From assembly GCA_025449645.1 (NCBI GenBank), contig JANWIY010000015.1, positions 70,615 through 116,630 of the forward strand: a stretch of DNA of 46,016 nucleotides. Direction: 5' to 3'. Shown here piece by piece: positions 25,056 to 34,192 of this stretch; the first letter of the stretch is position 1; every line of letters begins with the position of its first letter. The notes beneath the pieces are model-generated. The model was not told where the DNA came from, ran no database searches, and worked only from the letters and a program-made list of their open reading frames with translations. The position numbers were made by a program, and so were the translations under genes. Source of the DNA: Chitinophagaceae bacterium. Its GTDB lineage: Bacteria; Bacteroidota; Bacteroidia; Chitinophagales; Chitinophagaceae.

Positions 25056-25080
25056 AAAAAAAGCTGATGAACAAATCCTG

Positions 25081-26529
25081 ATGCGTGATCATGAAAAATA
25101 TGAAACGGTGGTAGGTCTAGAGGTCCATGCCCAGTTGCTTACGGAGACCAAACTTTTTTCCGGGGACAGAAACCGGTTTGGGTCAGAACCAAACACGCAT
25201 ATCAGTCCGGTTACCCTGGGATATCCCGGCACGCTCCCGGTGCTGAATAATAAAGCAGTGGCCTATGCCATTAAGATGGGGTTTGCCTGTCATTCAACCA
25301 TTGAGCGCCACAGCTGGTTCGCAAGAAAAAATTATTTTTATCCCGATCTTCCCAAGGGGTACCAGATATCTCAGCACGGTGAGCCGGTGTGTAAGGGGGG
25401 ATATGTCAGGATCAGCACATCGTCAGGAACCAAAAAAATCCAGCTCAACCGGATCCATCTGGAAGAGGATGCAGGTAAGAGCATTCATGACAGAGATCCT
25501 GAATTTACCTGTCTGGATTTTAACCGCGCCGGTGTGCCATTGATTGAAATTGTAACGGAACCCTGCCTGAGCAGTGGCGAAGAAGCGGCCGCATACCTTA
25601 CTCATCTGAGACGGATTCTTCGCTATTTGGATATCTGTGACGGAAACATGGAAGAAGGAAACATGCGTTGCGATGCGAATATATCTATCCGAAAAAAAGG
25701 AGAACCAGCACTTGGCACCAAAGTGGAGGTTAAGAACCTTAATTCCATACGGAATGTGAAACGTGCTGTTGAATATGAAGCTCTCCGGATGCGACAGGCC
25801 ATTGAAAAAGGAGAAGCCATCGCCCAGCAAACAAGGCGTTTTGATGCCCTGAATGGAACCACTTTTTCCATGCGAACAAAAGAAGAAGCGAACGACTATC
25901 GATATTTTCCCGATCCCGACCTCCCTCCTTTTAGGGTTACAGATGCATTTCTGAAAGCAATAGAGGAAAATCTTCCGGAGATGCCCGAAGCGCTTATTGA
26001 AAGGTATACCCGTGATTACCATTTACCGCTTTATGATGCGGAAGTGATCACGGATGATAAAGAAACGGCTGCTTACTTTGAATTGCTAGTCAAAGAAACC
26101 GGCACATTCAAGGCTTCGGCAAACTGGCTCCTCGGCCCGGTAAAATCTTTTCTCAATGAAAATGACCTTTCGATCCGCCAGTTTCCGATTCCTGCATCCG
26201 TGATGGCCTCATTGATTCTGCTGGTGGAAAAAGGGAAAATCAACTTTTCCATCGCTTCATCCAGAATCTTTCCCGAACTTGCTCGGGGGGCAGTGGGGGA
26301 TCCTCTGGAACTCGCTGTTCGATTGAACCTTTTGCAAACGGCCGATGAAGACCTGATTCATCAATGGGTGCTCCAGGTATTGGAAAGCATGCCGGAGAAA
26401 GTAGCAGAATATAAAAAAGGGAAAAAAGGATTGCTGGGTTTATTTATGGGAGAAGTAAAAAAAATATCCAAAGGAAAAGCTGATCCCAAGCTCACTAATC
26501 AGCTGCTCATAAAAACGCTGGAGAAGTAA
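25081..26529 (+). CDS. gatB: Aspartyl/glutamyl-tRNA(Asn/Gln) amidotransferase subunit B
   Basis: tRNA-binding kinase-like subunit of the GatCAB complex, which converts mischarged Glu-tRNA(Gln) or Asp-tRNA(Asn) to the amide. The 482-residue protein has the GatB_N domain (about 1-290; VGLEVHAQLLTETKLFSGD, NRAGVPLIEIVTEP, MRCDANISIRKKG, EVKNLNSIRNVKRAVEYE, DYRYFPDPDLPPF) and the C-terminal YqeY-like domain (about 330-482). gatA and gatC are not in the window. The leader contains a strong hairpin. Confidence 0.97.
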   Translation: MRDHEKYETVVGLEVHAQLLTETKLFSGDRNRFGSEPNTHISPVTLGYPGTLPVLNNKAVAYAIKMGFACHSTIERHSWFARKNYFYPDLPKGYQISQHGEPVCKGGYVRISTSSGTKKIQLNRIHLEEDAGKSIHDRDPEFTCLDFNRAGVPLIEIVTEPCLSSGEEAAAYLTHLRRILRYLDICDGNMEEGNMRCDANISIRKKGEPALGTKVEVKNLNSIRNVKRAVEYEALRMRQAIEKGEAIAQQTRRFDALNGTTFSMRTKEEANDYRYFPDPDLPPFRVTDAFLKAIEENLPEMPEALIERYTRDYHLPLYDAEVITDDKETAAYFELLVKETGTFKASANWLLGPVKSFLNENDLSIRQFPIPASVMASLILLVEKGKINFSIASSRIFPELARGAVGDPLELAVRLNLLQTADEDLIHQWVLQVLESMPEKVAEYKKGKKGLLGLFMGEVKKISKGKADPKLTNQLLIKTLEK

Positions 26530-26547
26530 ACAAATCAAATTTGAATT

Positions 26548-27738
26548 ATGCGGAAAAAATATATTGCAACTCATTTATTTTTTGCAGTACTGTTGATTTT
26601 TGCCTGTAAACAGACGCCGAAAAACGGGTTTGAAGTGAACCTTTCCTATACAAACGCTAACAAATTGACTGAGGCAAATCCGGGATTTCCGGGTACCGGT
26701 GCTGTATGGGTTTATCTGGAAGAAATTGTTTATGGAAAGGATCAGCCTCCCGTCGTTGTGGATTCAGCAAAACTGAGCGGTAGTACCGGAAATGTAGGAC
26801 TTACAGGGAGGGAAGAAAAGGAAGGCATTTATGAATTGGTCTTCGGCCAAAATTTGCTGGCTCTTCCGCTGATCAACGATGTGCGGAAAATCAGCATTCA
26901 GGCTGACTTGTCAAAAAAAAGTGATTTTTATACAGTCACGGGATCAGAGGCTTCCAAACAACTTGAGGAATTGCTCGATAATGTGGGAAGGAAAAATAAT
27001 GAAATTGAAAGATCCTTTAATATGCTTGACAGCCTCAGGAAATCAAATGCGTCCGACAGCCTGCTACTGGCTGCAAATACAGAAAAAGACAAATCAATCG
27101 GGCAATTGAATGATTATCTGAAAAGTTTTATGCAATCGACCCCAAATGCTACCCTTGCATTTCTTTCCCTCAGTTGGGCCTCCCGGAGTTTTTCGCCTGA
27201 CCAGTTGGACACGGCCTTGAAAAACCTGAAGGTAAAATTCCCGGGCAATCCGCAGCTCGCGGACATTGAAAAAAATAATAAGGCCCAGCAACAGGCGGCA
27301 CAACCATCCGCCGGAGATTCCTGGGTGGGCAAATCAGTTCCGGATCTTAGCCTCCCAGACGTGAATGGGAAAAAAATATCCATTTCATCTTTCCGGGGCA
27401 AATATTTGCTTATCGATTTTTGGGCAAGCTGGTGCGGACCCTGCCGTATGGAAAATCCCAATGTGGTCGAAGCATATAAAACATTTAAGAATAAGAATTT
27501 TACCATCCTTGGTGTGTCATTGGATAAAGACAAGGATTCCTGGAAAAAAGCCATTGTACAGGATCATCTCACCTGGACCCATATCAGCGACCTGAAATAC
27601 TGGAACAGCCAGGCGGTGGAAATCTTCGGTTTCCAGGGCATTCCATTTAATGTGCTTGTTGATCCGTCTGGAAAAGTAATCGCCCAGGAACTCCGCGGTA
27701 ATGATTTGGAAAATAAACTTAAAGAAGTGTTGGACTAG
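26548..27738 (+). CDS. TlpA/ResA-like thioredoxin lipoprotein with an N-terminal DUF4369-type domain
   Basis: A 396-residue lipoprotein: the signal peptide ends in a lipobox with C20 (LLIFAC). Residues about 28-140 resemble the DUF4369 domain common in Bacteroidota thiol-disulfide proteins, then comes a helical linker (about 150-245), and the C-terminal thioredoxin-like domain (about 255-396) has the active site W-C296-G-P-C299. These proteins act in the periplasm as thiol-disulfide reductases, for instance in cytochrome c maturation. It starts 18 bp after gatB and is probably co-transcribed. CAAATTTG four bases before the ATG is one mismatch from a -7 box. Confidence 0.9.
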   Translation: MRKKYIATHLFFAVLLIFACKQTPKNGFEVNLSYTNANKLTEANPGFPGTGAVWVYLEEIVYGKDQPPVVVDSAKLSGSTGNVGLTGREEKEGIYELVFGQNLLALPLINDVRKISIQADLSKKSDFYTVTGSEASKQLEELLDNVGRKNNEIERSFNMLDSLRKSNASDSLLLAANTEKDKSIGQLNDYLKSFMQSTPNATLAFLSLSWASRSFSPDQLDTALKNLKVKFPGNPQLADIEKNNKAQQQAAQPSAGDSWVGKSVPDLSLPDVNGKKISISSFRGKYLLIDFWASWCGPCRMENPNVVEAYKTFKNKNFTILGVSLDKDKDSWKKAIVQDHLTWTHISDLKYWNSQAVEIFGFQGIPFNVLVDPSGKVIAQELRGNDLENKLKEVLD

Positions 27739-27740
27739 TG

Positions 27741-27876
27741 AAAATTAAAAAGTAAAAAGTAAAAAGTAAAAAGTATGTTTATTATTCGGAACTCAAATTA
27801 TTCAACATAGGCTTAAATGAAACCCTTAGGCGACCAATTTTTAATTTTTACTTTTTAATTTTTACTTTTTAATTTC
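27741..27876. repeat. Junction repeat C: AAAAAGT heptamers in inverted arms between the TlpA-like and RND genes
   Basis: Left arm 27741-27774 is four tandem AAAAAGT units after AAAATTA. The right arm 27838-27876 is the complement with alternating AAAAATT and AAAAAGT units. The best 25 bp pair with one mismatch. Period 7. The right arm includes the stop and about the last six codons of the RND gene. Confidence 0.75.
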
Positions 27877-30185
27877 CCCCCAATCGTAATCAACAGCGCA
27901 GGCAGAAACAATAAATTTGTAAAGGTTGCCATCACGAGGGTAAGTGAGGTGAGCCATCCCAGCGCCTGGGTTCCTCCAAAGCCGCTGAAACAAAAAATAA
28001 TAAAGCCTGCAATCAGGACCAGGGAAGTGTAGATAATGCTGATGCCTGTGGAATGAATGGTCCTGACCACAGCATGTTTTACCGGCTCTCCTTTCACTTG
28101 ATCCTGTTTATAATTCACTAGAAAACGAATGGTAATATCAATAGCGATTCCTAACGCTATACTGAATACCAATACCGTCGAAGGTTTTAGTGGCACCCCG
28201 GCCCAACCCATTACTCCTGCCGTGATAATCAGGGGAATTACATTAGGAAGAAGGGAACAAACAAGGATACGAAAAGACCGGAACAGGTAGATCATACAAA
28301 CGGCAATCAGCGCAAAAGCCCACAGAATACTCTGCTGCAAACCGTGAATGATAAATGCACTCCCTTCCAGAAAAGTCACCGTGGTACCGGTTAACTCCAC
28401 CGAGTATTTTGTACTGTCGAATATCTGGGAAGACCTTTCCTTTATTGACTTCAAAATAGAAGGTAAACGCAGACTTCCAACGTCCGCCATATTTACGCTG
28501 ATGCGTGTTGTTTGCCTGTTGCTGTCGATGAAACTATTTGCAAGCTTTACAACAATATTCGACTGGCTGTTGCTGTCGCTTCTCACATTCAGATACGGCG
28601 CAAGAAAAGTAATATCGAAATCATTGGGTAGTGCGTAATCAGAGCTGTCGTTATGATAATAAGCCTGACGAACAAATTTCAATCCTTCCACAATGGACAA
28701 TGGTTTTGCCATTACAGGGCTTGAATCAATGAATGCAGAAAGCTGATCAATCCTTCCAAAGGTCGCCAGAGAGTTCGCCCGAAGCCCATTTTTTCTTTTG
28801 GTATCTATCAATATTTCCAGCGGCATAACGCCCTTGAAATTTTTTTCAAAAAACTTAAGATCGGCATACACCGGATCGGTTTTTGGAAGATCATCAAGTA
28901 TAAATCCTTCCGAACGCAAATGAAAGATCCCGGCTATCGAAATGATCAGGACCAGGGTAGTTGCTATATAAATGATGGATTTGTGATGAAGCGTCCAGTT
29001 TTCGAGCTGATCCAGTAATGTAGTCAGCCAACGGTTGGTAAGATAAGCCATGTGCCGGGGTTTCGGTTCCTGCAGATAACTCAGCGCCGAGGGCAGGAGA
29101 ATAAGAGAAATAAAAAAAAGCAGCATGATATTGATCCCTGCCACTACGCCAAACTCTCTCAGTACGGCGCTTTTTGTAAAAGCAAATACGCCAAATCCTA
29201 TGGCTGCTGCGATATTGCAAAACAAGGTTACAATCCCCATTTTACTGATCATCTCATGAAGGGCTTTTTTCTTTTCCCTGCTCTCCTTAAATGAAGTATG
29301 GTATTTATTTAAAAAATAAATACAATTTGGAATTCCGATGACAACGATCAACGGGGGAATCAATGCATTCAACAAGGTGATCTTGTATCCGAAAAGATGC
29401 ATGGTGGCCAGACTGAATATTACACCGATAATGACAACGGTCAGGGACAGGACCATGGTACTAATGCTCCTGAAGAATAACAGGAGGATAAGCGCCGAAA
29501 GTAAAACAGATCCCAGAAGAAACCATTTCATTTCTGTAGCCACTTTAGTAGCCATATTGGTCCTTATCAGCGGCAGGCCGCTGAAATGCATGTGAACAGC
29601 ATGCGCCGCTCCGAACGCATTTCCGAGTTGTACAATATGTCCCACCACTTCCGTTCTTGCGGAAGTATTCATCAAATCCTTATTCACATGGATGGCGGCG
29701 AGATAAGCATTGGTGGAAGGATTGTACAGGAGATTTCTGTAAAAAAGCTGATTTTTAAACGCATTTCTAGCCTTGTCCAGTTTTTCCTGGGATTCAAAAG
29801 GAGAAGGAAACAAGGCTTTTGAAGTAAGCTTTTGAGAGCTATCGCTTTTAATCAGGATAATGGCATCCGGTATACTGAGAACCTGCTCAACACCTCTGAT
29901 CTTTTTCAAATCCCTGCTGAGGCGCATGTAGTCATTGAAAAAATCTTTTGAGAACAGGTTAGGCGTCTGTATGCCCATCACCAGCAGGTTTCCATCGTCG
30001 CCGAATTTCTTTCTGAAATTCTGGTAGGCTATATATTTCGGGTTATCAGTCGGAATGGCCCGGGTATATTCATAGCTCAATTCAATCTTAGATGCTTCGA
30101 AACCTGCAAAGACCAGTGTGATGGCCAAAAATACCAGGAGCCGTAAACGATTTTTCAGAACAAAATCAGCAATGGTTCCCCACAT
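27855..30185 (-). CDS. RND-superfamily transporter (MMPL/HpnN-like)
   Basis: A 776-residue inner-membrane protein with the duplicated layout of the RND/MMPL family: one N-terminal helix (about 12-32), a periplasmic domain (about 35-215), five helices, then a second half from about 390 with the same arrangement. Signatures are VVIIGVIFSLATMHLFG, LNALIPPLIVVIGIPNCIYFLNKY and, in the second half, VFSIALGIAIDITIRFLVNY. Members export lipids, hopanoids or hydrophobic small molecules; no adaptor or outer-membrane partner is nearby, so the substrate is unknown. The C-terminal tail KLKSKN is encoded by junction-repeat DNA. Confidence 0.88.
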   Translation of the reverse strand: MWGTIADFVLKNRLRLLVFLAITLVFAGFEASKIELSYEYTRAIPTDNPKYIAYQNFRKKFGDDGNLLVMGIQTPNLFSKDFFNDYMRLSRDLKKIRGVEQVLSIPDAIILIKSDSSQKLTSKALFPSPFESQEKLDKARNAFKNQLFYRNLLYNPSTNAYLAAIHVNKDLMNTSARTEVVGHIVQLGNAFGAAHAVHMHFSGLPLIRTNMATKVATEMKWFLLGSVLLSALILLLFFRSISTMVLSLTVVIIGVIFSLATMHLFGYKITLLNALIPPLIVVIGIPNCIYFLNKYHTSFKESREKKKALHEMISKMGIVTLFCNIAAAIGFGVFAFTKSAVLREFGVVAGINIMLLFFISLILLPSALSYLQEPKPRHMAYLTNRWLTTLLDQLENWTLHHKSIIYIATTLVLIISIAGIFHLRSEGFILDDLPKTDPVYADLKFFEKNFKGVMPLEILIDTKRKNGLRANSLATFGRIDQLSAFIDSSPVMAKPLSIVEGLKFVRQAYYHNDSSDYALPNDFDITFLAPYLNVRSDSNSQSNIVVKLANSFIDSNRQTTRISVNMADVGSLRLPSILKSIKERSSQIFDSTKYSVELTGTTVTFLEGSAFIIHGLQQSILWAFALIAVCMIYLFRSFRILVCSLLPNVIPLIITAGVMGWAGVPLKPSTVLVFSIALGIAIDITIRFLVNYKQDQVKGEPVKHAVVRTIHSTGISIIYTSLVLIAGFIIFCFSGFGGTQALGWLTSLTLVMATFTNLLFLPALLITIGGKLKSKN

Positions 30186-30271
30186 ATATTTAGTTGACTT
30201 TTGATGAATCTGGCCCTGTTTTGCCTCGCAAAGAAACTTATTTTAACCGAATTTCGCCTGAATACCGCATT

Positions 30272-31021
30272 ATGCTTCACAAAACAAAGGGTATTGTCCT
30301 GCGAACGGTGAAATATGGTGAAACCAGTATCATTGTTGCCATCTTCACCGAATTGTTCGGATTGCAGTCCTACCTCGTGAACGGGGTAAGAACCTCTATT
30401 CCGAAAGGAGGGCTGAAAACCGTTTTTTTTCAGCCCTCTGCCATCCTGGACCTGATTGTATATCATAATGAATTGAAAAACCTGGACCGTATAAAAGAAT
30501 ACCGGTGGGACCATGTGTATAAGAATATTTTTTTTGATGTGGTGACTCATTCAGTTGCGCTCTTCATGATCGAACTGCTTCAAAAATGTTTAAAGCAGCC
30601 TGAGGCAAATGCTGATCTTTATCATTTTGTGGAAGATGCGCTGATCCACCTGGACGAATCCAGTGATACGGTTAAGGCCAATTTCCCGCTTTACTTTGCA
30701 CTCCATCTGGCCGGTTTTTTCGGATTGCGGATCACCGACAATTATTCAAGGCAAAAAACATTCCTTGACCTGCAGGAAGGATTCTTTTCCGCAGAGAAAC
30801 CTTCGCATCTGGATTTTCTTGAACCTCCGTATAGTGGACTCATATCCCAGTTGCTCCGGGTGATGCATCCGGGAGAACTACCGGAAGTTCCACTGAACAA
30901 AGAAAAGCGAAGAGTTTTACTTCAGGCCTGCCTTGATTTTTTCGCCCTGCATATGGCCGGATTCGGCACAATGAAGACCCTTCCGGTTTTACGCACCATC
31001 CTGGATGACTCTTCCTTATAA
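30272..31021 (+). CDS. recO: DNA repair protein RecO
   Basis: A 249-residue recombination mediator that helps RecR and RecA load on SSB-covered DNA in the RecF pathway. The start at 30272 gives the usual beginning MLHKTKGIVLRTVKYGETSIIVAIFT of the N-terminal OB fold (about 1-80). The all-helical C-terminal domain follows (AGFFGLRIT and the region to HMAGFGTMKTLPVL). The zinc-finger cysteines present in some RecO proteins are absent. An upstream in-frame ATG at 30194 would add 26 residues unlike the family. It overlaps the convergent amidohydrolase gene by 6 bp. Confidence 0.93.
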   Translation: MLHKTKGIVLRTVKYGETSIIVAIFTELFGLQSYLVNGVRTSIPKGGLKTVFFQPSAILDLIVYHNELKNLDRIKEYRWDHVYKNIFFDVVTHSVALFMIELLQKCLKQPEANADLYHFVEDALIHLDESSDTVKANFPLYFALHLAGFFGLRITDNYSRQKTFLDLQEGFFSAEKPSHLDFLEPPYSGLISQLLRVMHPGELPEVPLNKEKRRVLLQACLDFFALHMAGFGTMKTLPVLRTILDDSSL

Positions 31022-32194
31022 AATTCTGCGACAGCTGCTTTCCTGATCAATGAGCTCATTTCGCCGGGACTCAATAATCACGATTCCCGGCTTCTTTCCT
31101 TTCTTAAAATCGCCTAATTCATTTTCATACTGGAGCGCGCGGGCGCCATTCGAAGTAGCCCATTTCAAGAGGCAGCTCACTTCAATGTCCGGGAAGTACT
31201 TCCTGATTGTTTTCATCTCTTCCAGAACGCTGAGCCGGTGATTGCTTGCCAGACTATCCGTGCCAATAACTATGTTAGCATTCAGCCTGATCATTTCGGG
31301 TATATCCGGCAGCCGGTCCTCAATAAAGAGGTTAGCATTCGGGCAGAGGCAAAAAAATAAATTGCGATTGAAATTGCCTGCCATGTCAAGATCTTCTGCT
31401 GAGCTGTAGGTGTTATGTACGAGAATTATATTTTTGGCCCGTTCGAGCATTGGCAGGCAATAAGGCAGACTTCCCATTCCCGTGCCGGAAAAATCAGTAA
31501 TGTCTATTTTCATTCTTTTGTACATCTCGGTAAGGCCGCCACGGCCTGAAATAAAAAATGCATCTTCTGTGGCCGTTTCCTGATTATGCATTGTAATTGT
31601 TTTTTGTGGAAATCCATCTCCCAATAATTTCCACAATGGATTTGAAACGGAATATGGAGCATGCGGGCATATTGAAAGATGGTCCTCATCGCCCGCCATT
31701 TCCGCGAACCGGTCATACAAGGATTTACCAAAATCAAACCGGCTCCTGGCCTGATCTGCCTGCCAACCGGCAAGTTCAATAAAATTGTAATAATAGAATT
31801 GCTTGCCTGATTTTTGAGCAAGCGTATCAGAAGTATTACAGATATCGCCCACAGCAACGATTCCCGCCTCTAACATTTCCTTTTCGGCTGCCTGGATAGA
31901 TTCAAGAATTTCCCCGGGAACATTTTTCCGTTGGGCCACGACGGAAAGAACGAATTCAACCAGGCCCGTTTTCATTGGAATGCGTCCTTTCAGATGACTC
32001 AATTCCAGATGACAATGGGCGTTCACAAACCCCGGGCTTAATATTCCCGTTAGTTTTTCTGGGTCTTCTCCCGCATCACGCTGATTCACGATCCCCTCAA
32101 TAGTACCGTCGCCCTTTGTTATTAGCACGTTTTCGTCATTCAGCAAATCATATCCATCAAACAAATAGTCAGCTTTGAATTTCCGATAACTCAT
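31016..32194 (-). CDS. Amidohydrolase (cytosine/aminodeoxyfutalosine deaminase-like)
   Basis: A 392-residue metal-dependent hydrolase from the ATG at 32194; the longer open frame to 32317 would overlap the prfA promoter and start. Metal-site motifs are [18 protein letters not shown], the conserved His in TMHNQE and LVHNT, and the Asp in [19 protein letters not shown]. The C-terminal strand region is [21 protein letters not shown]. The family includes deaminases of purine, pyrimidine and S-adenosylhomocysteine or futalosine-type substrates. No menaquinone gene is nearby, so the substrate is left open. Confidence 0.85.
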   Translation of the reverse strand: MSYRKFKADYLFDGYDLLNDENVLITKGDGTIEGIVNQRDAGEDPEKLTGILSPGFVNAHCHLELSHLKGRIPMKTGLVEFVLSVVAQRKNVPGEILESIQAAEKEMLEAGIVAVGDICNTSDTLAQKSGKQFYYYNFIELAGWQADQARSRFDFGKSLYDRFAEMAGDEDHLSICPHAPYSVSNPLWKLLGDGFPQKTITMHNQETATEDAFFISGRGGLTEMYKRMKIDITDFSGTGMGSLPYCLPMLERAKNIILVHNTYSSAEDLDMAGNFNRNLFFCLCPNANLFIEDRLPDIPEMIRLNANIVIGTDSLASNHRLSVLEEMKTIRKYFPDIEVSCLLKWATSNGARALQYENELGDFKKGKKPGIVIIESRRNELIDQESSCRRIL

Positions 32195-32202
32195 GGTTCG
32201 GT

Positions 32203-32210
32203 TAACTTTG
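32203..32210 (+). promoter_or_regulatory. -7 box of prfA, deciding its start
   Basis: TAACTTTG is an exact TAnnTTTG box with a predicted start near 32214. It lies between the divergent amidohydrolase ATG (32194) and the prfA ATG at 32235, and rules out the in-frame start at 32193 that precedes it. Confidence 0.6.
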
Positions 32211-32234
32211 CAGCAATATAAATTTTTCGAAGGT

Positions 32235-33299
32235 ATGATAGATAAGCTGGAGGCTATCCGGGCAAGGTTCGCGGACCTGGGCGTGGCATTGACCAATCCT
32301 GCCATTGTAAATGACAATAGGAAGTTCAGCGAGACCAGTAAGGAATACAGGACTCTGGAAAAAATTGTGAAATCGTATGAGGTTTATCGTAATCTGCTTG
32401 ATGATCTGGCATTTAACCGCGAAGCGCTAAATGGAGATGACGAGGAACTCCGGGAATTAGCCAAAATCGAAAAACCTTCATTGGAAGAAAAAAAATCTGC
32501 ACTGGAAGCAGAGATCCGGCAACTGCTGATCCCGAAGGACCCTCAGGACGAAAAGAATGCGATCCTGGAAATCAGGGCGGGCACTGGCGGTGATGAAGCC
32601 AGCCTCTTTGCCGGGGACCTGCTCAGGATGTACCTGAAATATGCTGAAAAGAGGGGTTGGCGCACGGCAATCCTCAACGAAAGTGAGGGAACCGTTGGAG
32701 GCTATAAAGAGGTGCAGGTTGAAGTAACAGGGGATGATGTGTACGGAACCCTCAAATTTGAAAGCGGTGTACACCGTGTTCAGCGTGTACCGGATACAGA
32801 ACAGAGCGGCAGGGTCCATACCAGCGCAGCTACGGTTGCAGTTATGCCTGAGGCAGAGGAAGTTGATTTTGAATTGAAAGAAAGTGATGTAAAAATGGAA
32901 ACGGCAAGGAGCGGGGGCGCCGGCGGCCAGAACGTAAATAAAGTGGAAACAAAGGTATTGCTGACGCATTTACCTACCGGAACCGTGGTAGTATGCCAAA
33001 CGGAAAGAACCCAGCTCGGCAACCGGGAGAAAGCCATGCAGATGCTGAGGACCCGGCTATATGAAGAACAGGTAAGAAAGCAGGAAGAGGAAATTGCCCG
33101 GCACAGGAAAAGCCTGGTCAGCACCGGCGATCGAAGCGCCAAGATAAGAACCTATAATTTCCCGCAGGGCAGGGTTACCGACCACCGGATAGGCCTAACC
33201 GTTTATAATCTGTCTGATGTATTAAACGGGAATATCTATGAATTCCTTGCTGCGCTTCAGTTTGCAGAAAATGCCGAAAAAATAGCGAATCAATCCTGA
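32235..33299 (+). CDS. prfA: Peptide chain release factor 1
   Basis: Release factor that ends translation at UAA and UAG. The 354-residue protein from the ATG at 32235 begins [12 protein letters not shown] as in other RF1 proteins. Domains are the N-terminal helical region, the PCRF domain with [21 protein letters not shown], and the catalytic RF-1 domain with the peptidyl-tRNA hydrolysis motif G230-G231-Q232 ([13 protein letters not shown]). The [20 protein letters not shown] segment is of RF1 rather than RF2 type. The gene is followed by a 462-bp non-coding gap. Confidence 0.97.
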   Translation: MIDKLEAIRARFADLGVALTNPAIVNDNRKFSETSKEYRTLEKIVKSYEVYRNLLDDLAFNREALNGDDEELRELAKIEKPSLEEKKSALEAEIRQLLIPKDPQDEKNAILEIRAGTGGDEASLFAGDLLRMYLKYAEKRGWRTAILNESEGTVGGYKEVQVEVTGDDVYGTLKFESGVHRVQRVPDTEQSGRVHTSAATVAVMPEAEEVDFELKESDVKMETARSGGAGGQNVNKVETKVLLTHLPTGTVVVCQTERTQLGNREKAMQMLRTRLYEEQVRKQEEEIARHRKSLVSTGDRSAKIRTYNFPQGRVTDHRIGLTVYNLSDVLNGNIYEFLAALQFAENAEKIANQS

Positions 33300-33761
33300 A
33301 TTGTTGCGATAATTCCCCAAGCCTTGCGTAATTAAATTCCTTGCAATTGGTTATAGCATGTATTTTATTTAGTAAATTTATTTTATATTATTTTAACAAT
33401 TGTCCATTAAACATTTCTTTGTTTAAACAGTTTAATGGTAGTTACCCGTTCTTCCCTATGAAAACACTCTTAAAATATTGTTATTAAGAAAAAGAGAAGA
33501 AACCGAATAGGGAGGGAGCACGTATCTTTATATTAGTTCTTTTAACCAGTCAACAGCAATTGTAGACTGAAGGTTTGGCACCTGTTTTGCCTTCTTTTAT
33601 AAAACAAGTCTTTTCTATTGACTTTACAAAAGCAGTCAATTTTCTCATAAGCAGTTAGTTTTGGTTACGGCCCCTGTTTCCACAGGGGCTTATCTTTTCC
33701 AGCTATTTCATCTTTATATTATAAACTTGTATCCTATGGCGGATTGGCCGTCCGGAAAGAT
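33300..33761. other. 462-bp non-coding gap with several hairpins (possible small RNA)
   Basis: No plausible gene was found. Contents: an exact 9-bp inverted repeat CCATTAAAC (33404-33412) / GTTTAATGG (33430-33438) that encloses the 8-bp palindrome GTTTAAAC (33421-33428); a weaker GAAGG/CCTTC hairpin with TTTT (33569-33598); and a strong terminator at 33670-33698. Two + strand terminators well beyond the prfA stop suggest either a long 3' UTR or an independent small RNA. No exact -7 box was seen; TATCTTTA at about 33529 is the nearest match. Confidence 0.45.
33670..33698 (+). terminator. Strong + strand terminator 370 bp after prfA
   Basis: Perfect 8-bp GC-rich stem GCCCCTGT (33670-33677) / ACAGGGGC (33682-33689) with a TTCC loop, followed by TTATCTTTT. 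No annotated + strand gene ends just before it. Confidence 0.8.
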
Positions 33762-34166
33762 CTATACTGTTCTTTTGGTCTGGAAGAAAATCAAACTGGC
33801 TACGATATAGCCTGCGAAGGATCCGATGACATCTGAAAGAATATCGTACAGATCAAAATCCCGGTTGGGAATAAAATACTTCTGAACATATTCCATTGCA
33901 GTGCCATATAAACATGCTATTATAAAAATCAAAAAGAACCGTCTTCTGATCTTCTTATCCTCTTCCCGTCTGGCAGCAAAATAAAACGACCACAGCAGGA
34001 CGAAAAGAAAGAAAATGCAGATATGCACGTATTTATCAAAATTCGAAATGCTGAAATTCGCTTCAGAGGGAATCATACTGCCGGGAAGGGCGAGGAGAAT
34101 GAAAATAACAATGGTCCAGAGTATTGCCGGATATCTTTTTGCCAATATTTTTTTTAGGGATTGCAT
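33762..34166 (-). CDS. VanZ-like family membrane protein
   Basis: A 134-residue protein with about four transmembrane helices (approximate residues 12-30, 43-63, 75-95, 110-130). The family pattern is at the C-terminal half: YGTAMEYVQKYFIPNRDFDLYDILSDVIGSFAGYIVA, with the conserved Glu, Asn-Arg and Asp residues. VanZ relatives are named after teicoplanin resistance, but nothing here indicates drug resistance and the role is unknown. It lies 26 bp after the anti-sigma gene. I recall gcvH-vanZ neighbours in other Bacteroidota. Confidence 0.85.
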   Translation of the reverse strand: MQSLKKILAKRYPAILWTIVIFILLALPGSMIPSEANFSISNFDKYVHICIFFLFVLLWSFYFAARREEDKKIRRRFFLIFIIACLYGTAMEYVQKYFIPNRDFDLYDILSDVIGSFAGYIVASLIFFQTKRTV

Positions 34167-34192
34167 GGGTGATTCTAAACGAAGATAAGACC

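Noticed and set aside
25423-26022. 199-residue open frame antisense to gatB
   Set aside because: Shadow of the conserved gatB coding sequence.
27741-27876. Tandem AAAAAGT units considered as a CRISPR-like array or insertion-sequence ends
   Set aside because: Units are only 7 bp with no unique spacers, and no cas or transposase gene is present between or near the arms.
32195-32317. Longer amidohydrolase start at 32317 and longer prfA start at 32193
   Set aside because: Both would overlap the other gene and the exact -7 box at 32203-32210; the family-typical starts are at 32194 and 32235.
33762-34166. VanZ-like gene as an antibiotic-resistance determinant
   Set aside because: No vanHAX-type genes nearby; VanZ-like proteins are common housekeeping neighbours in Bacteroidota.
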